This document shows positions 1 to 5,172 of a DNA stretch of 5,244 bases, one piece after another (the first letter of the stretch is position 1; the number at the start of each line of letters is the position of its first letter). The translations under genes and the position numbers were made by a program. Below the pieces are notes generated by a model, which saw only the letters and a program-made list of their open reading frames with translations, made no database searches and had not been told where the DNA came from. Source of the stretch: an uncultured Lachnospiraceae bacterium. GTDB lineage: Bacteria; Bacillota_A; Clostridia; Lachnospirales; Lachnospiraceae. Location: positions 10,549 to 15,792 of the forward strand of contig CAJUFW010000072.1 of NCBI GenBank assembly GCA_910585655.1. The letters are read 5' to 3'.

Positions 1-785
1 CAGAGGATGCCCAGAAAATGTTAGATGCAAGAGATCGTTCCGGCAAGCTGCTGACCATTGGTTATCAGTATCGTCATTTCCATGAAAATGCGATTGCAAA
101 AAAGGTAGTAGACGAGGGCTGGTTAGGTGATATCTATTATGCAGAGGCAAGCTTAATCCGTCGTCGTGGTGTTCCGACCTGGGGCGTATTCCCGAACAAG
201 GCTCTGCAGGGCGGTGGTCCTTTGATCGATATCGGAACCCATGCTTTGGATTTAACTCTTTGGATGATGAACAACTATGAAGTAGATTATGTAACAGGTT
301 CTGTTTTCACAAAGCTTGGAACGACTTTAAAGCCGGAGGAGCAGGGACAGACCAATTACAGAGGAGAACCGGATCCATGGGATCCAGCTACTTATGAGGT
401 AGAGGATTCTGCATTTGGCTTCATTAAGATGAAGAACGGCGCTACGATTAACTTAAAGGCTTCCTGGGCTTTGAATATGGAGACCAAGCCAGGTATGGTA
501 CTGCTGTGCGGTACAAAGGGTGGTCTGGATACTTATGACGGCGTTCGTCTGAATCATGTGCTGGCAGGTCAGCAGTCCGTTACTATGGTAGGTCAGAAAG
601 TAGCTCCATTCCTGCCAGGATTCTCTGTTGGCAAGCCTCCAAGATCCAGAGAAGCTGAGATCTGGGTAAAGGCATTAAAGGGCGAGGGTGAGCTGTTCGT
701 TACGGCTGATCAGGCGTTTACGATTACCAAGATTTTGGACAACATCTATAAGGCAAACGAGACTGGAAAGCCAGTTTATTTCTAA
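1..785 (+). CDS. Gfo/Idh/MocA-family NAD(P)-dependent sugar oxidoreductase (5' end missing)
   Basis: The reading frame is already open at the first bases (frame from base 3 reads EDAQKMLDARDRSGK), so the gene begins upstream of the window and the ATG at 18 is internal. About 260 residues are visible; family members usually have 330-390, so the N-terminal Rossmann half with the nucleotide-binding glycine motif and the EKP motif is off the window. What remains begins in the late Rossmann region (KLLTIGYQYR, matching the family's 'G(F/Y)xxR' strand) and continues into the C-terminal alpha/beta substrate domain. The diagnostic GGGPLIDIGTHALDL segment is encoded at about 210-254; its His (codon 240-242) and Asp are the expected catalytic/substrate-binding residues. 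The family oxidises or reduces sugar or cyclitol hydroxyls with NAD(P) in the cytoplasm. The next gene is a TIM-barrel sugar isomerase, a common partner. Family assignment is firm; the substrate is unknown. Confidence 0.93.
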   Translation, partial: EDAQKMLDARDRSGKLLTIGYQYRHFHENAIAKKVVDEGWLGDIYYAEASLIRRRGVPTWGVFPNKALQGGGPLIDIGTHALDLTLWMMNNYEVDYVTGSVFTKLGTTLKPEEQGQTNYRGEPDPWDPATYEVEDSAFGFIKMKNGATINLKASWALNMETKPGMVLLCGTKGGLDTYDGVRLNHVLAGQQSVTMVGQKVAPFLPGFSVGKPPRSREAEIWVKALKGEGELFVTADQAFTITKILDNIYKANETGKPVYF

Positions 786-828
786 AGCAAATCTGACAGC
801 CAGGAATCTGGCAGCAGAGTGTGATTTG

Positions 829-866
829 AAAAGACGGCGGGGGATAGCGCCCCGCCGTCTTTTGCA
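829..866 (+). terminator. Strong GC-rich intrinsic terminator-like hairpin
   Basis: A perfect 14-bp inverted repeat (829-842, starting AAAAGACGG, pairs with 850-863) encloses a 7-nt loop. The A-run before and T-run after make it potentially bidirectional, although the + strand U tail is only TTTT then GC. It starts 43 nt after the stop of the oxidoreductase gene. A weaker imperfect hairpin (793-817, core GCCAG-GAAT-CTGGC) lies just before it. Only about 40 nt separate it from the next start codon, leaving no room for an ordinary promoter, so it may be leaky or may stabilise the upstream mRNA rather than end the operon. Confidence 0.8.
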
Positions 867-905
867 AAAAAGAACGTGCCGAAAGGCAGAAAGGGGTATC
901 ACAAC

Positions 906-1769
906 ATGGAGAAGTTAAACGTACAGATGTATTCCTTAGGCTGGGGCAATACCGATCCGATGCCGGAATCTTTTAAGAAGCTGGCAGCGATGGGCTATAC
1001 CGGAGTAGAGTTTGCCGGTTCCAACTATGGTGGAATGAGCGTAGAAGAAATGAAGCAGGCTCTGGCTGAGGCAGGCTTAGAGGCAGTTTCCTCCCATGTC
1101 AGCATGGACAAAATGGAAGAGGACATTCCTTATGTGGCAGCGATTGGCGGAAAGATGATTGTCTGCCCAATGCACGCGTTTGCCAATAAAGAAGAAGCGA
1201 TTGAGCTGGCAGAGATGCTCAATAAATACGGAAAGATTGCCAAAGAGCATGGATTAAGGATTGGTTATCATAACCATACTCAGGAGTTCTATGAAGAGGA
1301 TGGCAAGCCGTTATTGGATTATGTTATTGAGAATACGGATCCGGATTTGGTCAGCTTTGAATTAGATTGCGGCTGGTGTTCCTGCGCCGGTGTGAGTCCG
1401 GTAGAATATATCAACAAGCATGCCGGTCGTTTTATGGGGATTCATGTAAAGGAAAACAACAAGGCACTCGGACCGGAGAAACCGCAGTCCATGCACGCAG
1501 AACAGGGCGGGCGTCCAAAGTTCGAGTTAGATGAGAACGGCAAACCGATCTTCCCGCCGGAATTTTTAAAGAAAATGGAAGAGCGGAACAAGTTAAACTG
1601 CCCAACCGGACAAGGTATCGTAGACTGGAAGGCAGTAAAGGCGGCTGCCGACGCTCAGTGGGATGGCGAGGTGCAGTATATCGTAGAGCGTGAAGCCAGC
1701 TATAATGTACCGGACGATCGTCTGGCATGTCTGGCAGAGGATGCTGCATGGCTGTTAAAAAATCTATAA
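906..1769 (+). CDS. Sugar phosphate isomerase/epimerase-like TIM-barrel protein
   Basis: A 287-residue protein of the xylose-isomerase-like TIM-barrel superfamily (AP endonuclease family 2 fold), with the usual length for the group. Family-typical segments in order are GYTGVEFAG (residues 30-38), GYHNHTQEF (120-128), FELDCGW (151-157), GIHVKE (178-183) and IVEREASY (259-266). By analogy with tagatose-3-epimerase and IolE-type proteins, D154, H180 and a glutamate of the EREA segment (E261 or E263) are likely metal or substrate ligands; this is inferred, not aligned. There is no signal peptide, so it is cytoplasmic. The ATG at 906 is chosen because AAGGGG at 891-896 sits 9 nt upstream; the upstream in-frame GTG at 876 lacks a comparable site. 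It follows the oxidoreductase gene, and such pairs commonly act on keto-sugar or inositol intermediates. Reaction and substrate are unassigned. Confidence 0.9.
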   Translation: MEKLNVQMYSLGWGNTDPMPESFKKLAAMGYTGVEFAGSNYGGMSVEEMKQALAEAGLEAVSSHVSMDKMEEDIPYVAAIGGKMIVCPMHAFANKEEAIELAEMLNKYGKIAKEHGLRIGYHNHTQEFYEEDGKPLLDYVIENTDPDLVSFELDCGWCSCAGVSPVEYINKHAGRFMGIHVKENNKALGPEKPQSMHAEQGGRPKFELDENGKPIFPPEFLKKMEERNKLNCPTGQGIVDWKAVKAAADAQWDGEVQYIVEREASYNVPDDRLACLAEDAAWLLKNL

Positions 1770-1825
1770 AGGCAAGAACGACATATCAGAGCAAAAGCTT
1801 ATAATGATAGCTGTAGAAGTTTAGG

Positions 1826-1865
1826 AGGGCGATGTTATACATAGAGAGAAACATCGCCCTTTTTG
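1826..1865 (+). terminator. Intrinsic terminator after the isomerase gene
   Basis: AGGGCGATGTT (1826-1836) pairs perfectly over 11 bp with AACATCGCCCT (1850-1860) around a 13-nt loop and runs directly into TTTTT, a textbook Rho-independent terminator. It lies 56 nt after the isomerase stop codon. Its U tail doubles as the 5' arm of the next palindrome. Confidence 0.9.
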
Positions 1866-1905
1866 TATAATAGGAAAGTTCTCCGAACTTCCCTATCATA
1901 CAAAA
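1861..1905. repeat. 45-bp imperfect palindrome (long hairpin)
   Basis: TTTTGTAT at the left edge mirrors ATACAAAA at the right edge, and pairing continues inward: 8 bp, one mismatch (1869/1897), 5 bp, one mismatch (1875/1891), 6 bp, closing on the 3-nt loop TCC (1882-1884). That is 19 of 21 possible pairs. It abuts the preceding terminator hairpin and is followed directly by another small hairpin, GCCC-TCC-GGGC (1906-1916). It could be a second, convergent or bidirectional terminator, a regulator-binding site, or a small intergenic repeat. Copy number elsewhere in the genome is unknown. Confidence 0.75.
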
Positions 1906-1936
1906 GCCCTCCGGGCAGGATTCTTATTTATATCAT
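1866..1936 (+). promoter_or_regulatory. Possible promoter elements for the GH39 gene (weak)
   Basis: The GH39 gene follows a terminator and needs its own promoter. Two -10-like hexamers are visible: a perfect TATAAT at 1866-1871, inside the palindrome, and TATCAT at 1931-1936, 34 nt before the start codon. Neither has a recognisable TTGACA-like -35 box 16-18 nt upstream, so the true start is undecided. If the first is used, the transcript would carry half of the palindrome. Confidence 0.25.
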
Positions 1937-1969
1937 AGGAAAAAATGTAGAACAGAGAGGAGAAGGAAT

Positions 1970-3487
1970 ATGGCAATCGAATATCAAATAGATTTGACAA
2001 AAGAGGGTAGAAGCTATCCGCATTATTGGGAAATGTGCGTAGGGAGCTGTCATGCCGCTACCGTGCTGCGGGAGGACGTAAGGGAGCATATCCGCAACGC
2101 TCATAGGGACTGTGGATTTCAGTATCTGCGTTTTCATGGGCTTTTAGATGACGATATGAGTGTGGTTATTCAGCCGTATCCGTTTGCGCCGCGGGAGATA
2201 TCTTTTTATAACATTGACTGTGTGTTTGACTTTTTGTTGGACACCGGGATGAAGCCGTTTGTGGAAATCGGTTTTATGCCGGAGGCGCTGGCAAGTGGAA
2301 CGGCGACGTTATTTCATTATAAAGCCAACCGGACGCTGCCGAAGGATTTTGACGAATGGGCTGATTTTATCCGACAATTTATAAGGCATCTGTTGGAACG
2401 ATATGGGAAAGAAGAGGTTTCTCAGTGGTTTTTTGAGGTTTGGAACGAGCCGAATTTAAGCTACTTTTTTGAAGGAAAGCAAGAGGATTATTATAAGCTT
2501 TACCAGGTAACGGCAGAGGCGATTAAGGACGTGGACAAAGATTTGTACGTAGGCGGTCCGGCTACTTCTAATAATTCCTGGATTACTTCGTTTTTGGATT
2601 TTTGTGAAAAGAACCAGGTTCCGGTAGATTTTGTGACAACGCATCATTATCCAAGCGACGATATGCTGACCAGCTTTGGTCAGAACGACGGATCAGAGTT
2701 TGAGTTTAAAATGCCGACGCCAGAAGAATTAGACAAGATGAGCGAGGAAGAACGGAAGAAACTGTTTGCTTCTTTTGGAGGCGGACGGGAAAATAAAAAT
2801 GACCGGGACGTCCTTTATCAGATGACCAAAAAGGCAAAGGAGCAGGCAGGAAACTACCCGCTTTATTATACGGAATGGAATGGTTCTACGGAGTTTGATA
2901 CTTGCTATCAATCTGCCTTTATTGCGCATACGTTAGCGCATAATGAAAATTTGGTAGAGGGGTATAGCTTTTGGACGGTAACGGATATTTTTGAGGAAAT
3001 GGGTATGATAGGACGACCGTTTAAAAATGCCTTTGGGATGCAGACAAACCACGGAATTCCAAAGCCTTCCTATCGGATGTTTGAACTGCTGCACAGGGCG
3101 GGAGACAAGCGGCTTGATGTAACAGGAGAGCCGCACCGGACAGCCGAGGTATTTGCTCTTAAAGGAGAGAATAAAGTAAGCGTATTTGTATATAATCATG
3201 ATATTGTGCGGCGAAACATTTCTGCCGAAGAAATCAAGCTGACTTTCCAGGGACCGGTTCGCGCCGTTCGCCGTACTATCATAGATGAACACCACTGCAA
3301 TCCAAAGGCAGCCTGGGAAGCAATGGGCAGTCCGGATTATTTAAGCAAAGAACAGGAAGAGACGATTCGTCAGGCTTCCAAGCTGCAATATGAGGAACTT
3401 GTGGTAGCCGGGGAAGGGAAAGAAAACTGGAACATTACCTTTACAGCTGAGCCGGAAAGTGTTACAGTATTTGAGGTAGAACTGTAA
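1970..3487 (+). CDS. GH39-family glycoside hydrolase (beta-xylosidase type), cytoplasmic
   Basis: A complete 505-residue protein, the usual length for bacterial GH39 xylosidases of about 500 residues. It hydrolyses terminal glycosides with retention of configuration; beta-1,4-xylosides are the commonest family substrate, but others exist. An early strand motif, QYLRFHGLLDDD (51-62), precedes the acid/base segment FFEVWNEPNL (154-163), with E160 as predicted proton donor; THHYP at 224-228 follows, and the nucleophile segment YYTEWNGS (299-306) gives E302. The C-terminal part (about 385-505) reads as the beta-sandwich domain. No signal peptide or membrane segment is present, so substrates must be imported. 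A charged stretch at about 243-280 (PTPEELDKMSEEERKK and onward) lies between the barrel motifs. The start is supported by AGAGGAG at 1956-1962, 7 nt upstream. Family is firm; xylosidase activity is likely but not proven. Confidence 0.92.
   Translation: MAIEYQIDLTKEGRSYPHYWEMCVGSCHAATVLREDVREHIRNAHRDCGFQYLRFHGLLDDDMSVVIQPYPFAPREISFYNIDCVFDFLLDTGMKPFVEIGFMPEALASGTATLFHYKANRTLPKDFDEWADFIRQFIRHLLERYGKEEVSQWFFEVWNEPNLSYFFEGKQEDYYKLYQVTAEAIKDVDKDLYVGGPATSNNSWITSFLDFCEKNQVPVDFVTTHHYPSDDMLTSFGQNDGSEFEFKMPTPEELDKMSEEERKKLFASFGGGRENKNDRDVLYQMTKKAKEQAGNYPLYYTEWNGSTEFDTCYQSAFIAHTLAHNENLVEGYSFWTVTDIFEEMGMIGRPFKNAFGMQTNHGIPKPSYRMFELLHRAGDKRLDVTGEPHRTAEVFALKGENKVSVFVYNHDIVRRNISAEEIKLTFQGPVRAVRRTIIDEHHCNPKAAWEAMGSPDYLSKEQEETIRQASKLQYEELVVAGEGKENWNITFTAEPESVTVFEVEL
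3462..3487. other. Inverted repeat TTACAGT-N12-ACTGTAA over the GH39 stop codon
   Basis: A perfect 7-bp dyad (3462-3468 and 3481-3487) brackets a 12-nt spacer and ends exactly at the GH39 TAA. No T-run follows, so it is not a standard terminator. It could be a short mRNA 3' hairpin or an operator for a promoter feeding the mgtE leader. Part lies in coding sequence, so chance is possible. Confidence 0.3.
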
Positions 3488-3512
3488 GGATAAAAAACAT
3501 CAATTTTGAATC

Positions 3513-3520
3513 GAGGTGAG
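3513..3520 (+). promoter_or_regulatory. Near-ideal Shine-Dalgarno site of the leader ORF
   Basis: GAGGTGAG matches the extended anti-SD complement (AAGGAGGTGA) over GAGGTGA, and its GAGG core ends 8 nt before the ATG at 3525. This is a better site than that of mgtE itself and is the main evidence that the following short ORF is translated. Confidence 0.65.
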
Positions 3521-3524
3521 CGAA

Positions 3525-3623
3525 ATGGACGGAGACGGTAGTCAAAAGGGAAAGCCTCCGCATACGGCTTTTTATATGCAGAGCGGACAAGCGCCCAGAA
3601 GGGTTCCGTCTATTGGCGCATAG
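3525..3623 (+). CDS. Putative 32-residue leader peptide upstream of mgtE
   Basis: A short ORF starting MDGDGSQKGKPPH and ending QAPRRVPSIGA, with TAG at 3621-3623. It is preceded by a strong Shine-Dalgarno sequence at ideal spacing and sits wholly within the mgtE leader. Its composition is unusual: two early acidic residues in DGD, a Pro-Pro pair (11-12), and a C-terminal Pro-Arg-Arg-Val-Pro cluster (24-28). Codons 25-28 are also the 5' arm of the intrinsic terminator, and the stop codon lies at the loop/3'-arm junction, so a ribosome on the last codons would mask the terminator. This suggests a cis-acting leader peptide coupling translation to mgtE transcription rather than a functional free protein. 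I recognise no known family. Translation has not been shown, and conservation of the peptide is the key missing evidence. Confidence 0.55.
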   Translation: MDGDGSQKGKPPHTAFYMQSGQAPRRVPSIGA

Positions 3624-3640
3624 AACCTTTCTTCTTTTTG
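3597..3640 (+). terminator. Intrinsic terminator (attenuator) in the mgtE leader
   Basis: AGAAGGGTTC (3597-3606) pairs over 10 bp, including one G-U, with GAACCTTTCT (3623-3632) around a 16-nt loop, followed by the T-rich tail TCTTTTTG (3633-3640). It lies about 90 nt before the mgtE start and overlaps the end of the leader ORF, so it would stop transcripts before mgtE unless its formation is blocked. Confidence 0.75.
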
Positions 3641-3731
3641 TTCCGTTTCTTGCATAAGAAAGCCCAAAACTTTATTTAGAAGGAAACTGTTTTTGGGTTA
3701 TTCCGAAAAGATAGAGAAAGGATGGATTTGT

Positions 3732-5069
3732 ATGGAACAAAAAGAAAAGATATTAGAATTGTTAGAGACACGTAGTTTTGCAGAACTAAAGCGTTTGCTT
3801 CATGAGAGAAATACTACGGATTTGGCATATCTGTTAGAGGAGCTTCCGGAAGAAAAGGTATTGCCGGTATTTCGGCTTTTGACAAAGGAAGCAGCGGCGG
3901 AAGCTTTTTCAGAGATGGATAAAGATCGCCAGGAGCTGTTGATCGGCGGCTTTTCGGACAAGGAACTGCGGGAAGTTTTGGCAGAAATGTATGTGGACGA
4001 TACGGTGGATATGATTGAGGAAATGCCTGCCAATGTCGTCAGCCGTATTTTGCGCCACTCCGATCCGCAGACCCGCCAGGAGATCAACGAGCTGCTTCAG
4101 TACCCGGAGGACAGCGCCGGAAGCATTATGACCACGGAATACATGTCGTTAAAGGAAGATATGACCGTGAAGGAAGCATTTGAGAGAATACGGAGAATCG
4201 GTGCGGACAAGGAGGATATTTATACCTGTTATGTCATTACAGAAACAAGAAAGCTAATCGGTCTGGTAACGGTGCGAGAGCTGCTGCTTTCCGGCGGTAC
4301 GGAGCGGATTGGGGACTTAATGGAAACCAATATTTTGTATGTGAATACGTTAGACGACCAGGAGCTGGTAGCAAAGCAGTTTGACAAATACAATTTCCGC
4401 ACCTTTCCGGTCGTGGATCAGGAACGTCGCCTGGTAGGCATTATTACGGTAGACGACGCGATGGATGTACTGCAGGATGAAACGACTGAGGACTTTGAAA
4501 AAATGGCAGCAATCAGCCCTAGTGAAGAGAGCTATTTTAAAACACCGGTCTGGAAGCATGCAAAAAACAGAATTACCTGGCTGTTGGTGCTGATGCTTTC
4601 TTCTATTGTCACCGGAAATGTCATCACCCGTTACGAGGCGGCGTTTGCTTCGGTGCCGTTGCTGGTAGCCTTTATTCCGATGCTGATGGGAACCGGGGGA
4701 AACTGCGGCTCTCAGACTTCTACGCTGGTGATTCGTGGTCTTGCGTTGGATGAGATTCGGATGCGGGACTTTCTGCGGGTGATTTGGAAGGAATCAAGAG
4801 TGGCTTTGTCGGTTGGCACGATCCTTGCATTGGTCAATGCCGCCCGAATTTATGTGATGTACCGGGATGAGGCGATGGCGCTCGTGATTGGAATTACCTT
4901 AATCGGGACGGTGCTGCTCTCAAAGCTCCTAGGCTGTATGCTGCCGATGCTGGCAAAGCGTTTAAAGCTCGATCCGGCGTTGATGGCAGCGCCTTTGATT
5001 ACGACGATTGTCGATACCTGTTCGGTGTTGCTGTATTTTAATATAGCTCTGCGGGTAATGAAGCTGTAA
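3732..5069 (+). CDS. mgtE: MgtE-type magnesium channel/transporter
   Basis: A 445-residue integral membrane protein; MgtE homologues are usually about 450. It admits Mg2+ (and can pass other divalent ions) across the cytoplasmic membrane and closes when cytosolic Mg2+ is high. Domain order is typical: acidic helical N domain (about 5-125, with DDTVDMIEEMP at 89-99), the YPEDSAGSIMT signature (124-134), two CBS domains (about 135-190 and 195-252, the second ending VGIITVDDAMDVLQDE), a plug helix, then about five membrane segments from residue 281. Pore signatures are PMLMGTGGNCGSQTSTLVIRG (316-336) and PLITTIVD (421-428); D428 corresponds by motif to the selectivity aspartate of Thermus MgtE. 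The ATG at 3732 is preferred because AAAGGA at 3717-3722 precedes it by 9 nt; an in-frame TTG at 3693 lies within a leader stem and would add 13 unlikely residues. Expression is probably controlled by the leader. Confidence 0.96.
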   Translation: MEQKEKILELLETRSFAELKRLLHERNTTDLAYLLEELPEEKVLPVFRLLTKEAAAEAFSEMDKDRQELLIGGFSDKELREVLAEMYVDDTVDMIEEMPANVVSRILRHSDPQTRQEINELLQYPEDSAGSIMTTEYMSLKEDMTVKEAFERIRRIGADKEDIYTCYVITETRKLIGLVTVRELLLSGGTERIGDLMETNILYVNTLDDQELVAKQFDKYNFRTFPVVDQERRLVGIITVDDAMDVLQDETTEDFEKMAAISPSEESYFKTPVWKHAKNRITWLLVLMLSSIVTGNVITRYEAAFASVPLLVAFIPMLMGTGGNCGSQTSTLVIRGLALDEIRMRDFLRVIWKESRVALSVGTILALVNAARIYVMYRDEAMALVIGITLIGTVLLSKLLGCMLPMLAKRLKLDPALMAAPLITTIVDTCSVLLYFNIALRVMKL

Positions 5070-5093
5070 AAGGTAAGAAAAAACACAAACGAT

Positions 5094-5125
5094 AGCCGGA
5101 AATACAAGTTTTTGTATTTCCGGCT
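5094..5125. terminator. Perfect 14-bp hairpin after mgtE
   Basis: AGCCGGAAATACAA (5094-5107) is the exact reverse complement of 5112-5125, with loop GTTT, starting 24 nt after the mgtE stop. The stem is strong and well placed to end the mgtE transcript, but the bases after it (CCGTTGTAAT) are not a U tract, so it may be a 3'-end protecting hairpin or part of the structured block that follows rather than a classical terminator. Confidence 0.5.
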
Positions 5126-5172
5126 CCGTTGTAATAGGGCATCGTTGCCCGGAGAAGTCTATGATGCGAAAA

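Larger units (their letters stand above)
3488..3731 (+). promoter_or_regulatory. Structured 5' leader (putative attenuator) of mgtE
   Basis: The 244-nt gap between the GH39 stop and the mgtE start is a structured leader rather than empty spacer. In order it holds a strong ribosome binding site, a 32-codon ORF, a hairpin AAAGCC/GGCTTT (3551-3556 with 3566-3571) inside that ORF, an intrinsic terminator (3597-3640), a small hairpin TTTCTT-GCAT-AAGAAA (3646-3661), a stem CCCAAAA/TTTTGGG (3663-3669 with 3691-3697), and the mgtE ribosome binding site. Rival pairings exist (GCGCC 3591-3595 with GGCGC 3615-3619; AGACGG 3533-3538 with CCGTCT 3606-3611) that would stop the terminator forming. I see no convincing promoter; a TTGCAT-17-TATTTA pair at 3650-3678, after the terminator, is weak. 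The conserved core of the M-box magnesium riboswitch was not recognised. Confidence 0.55.

Noticed and set aside
372..386. A palindrome-like GGATCC-ATG-GGATCC inside the oxidoreductase gene.
   Set aside because: It is short and fully explained as coding sequence; no sign of function or of cloning origin.
876..905. An upstream GTG start for the isomerase gene at 876.
   Set aside because: It would add ten residues not expected in the family and lacks a good ribosome binding site, whereas the ATG at 906 has AAGGGG at 9 nt.
1778..1805. A promoter-like ACGACA-16-TATAAT.
   Set aside because: The -35 box is poor and transcription would run within a few bases into the terminator at 1826; kept only as a remote possibility that this terminator belongs to a GH39 leader.
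1832..1870. A 12-codon ORF (ATG at 1832) just after AGGAGGG at 1823-1829.
   Set aside because: The spacing to the ATG is only about 3 nt, and both the GGAGGG and the ORF fall inside the terminator hairpin, which fully explains the sequence.
2729..3295. Minus-strand open frames of 66 and 120 residues opposite the GH39 gene.
   Set aside because: They are antisense shadows of a clear coding gene and have no recognisable domain or ribosome binding site.
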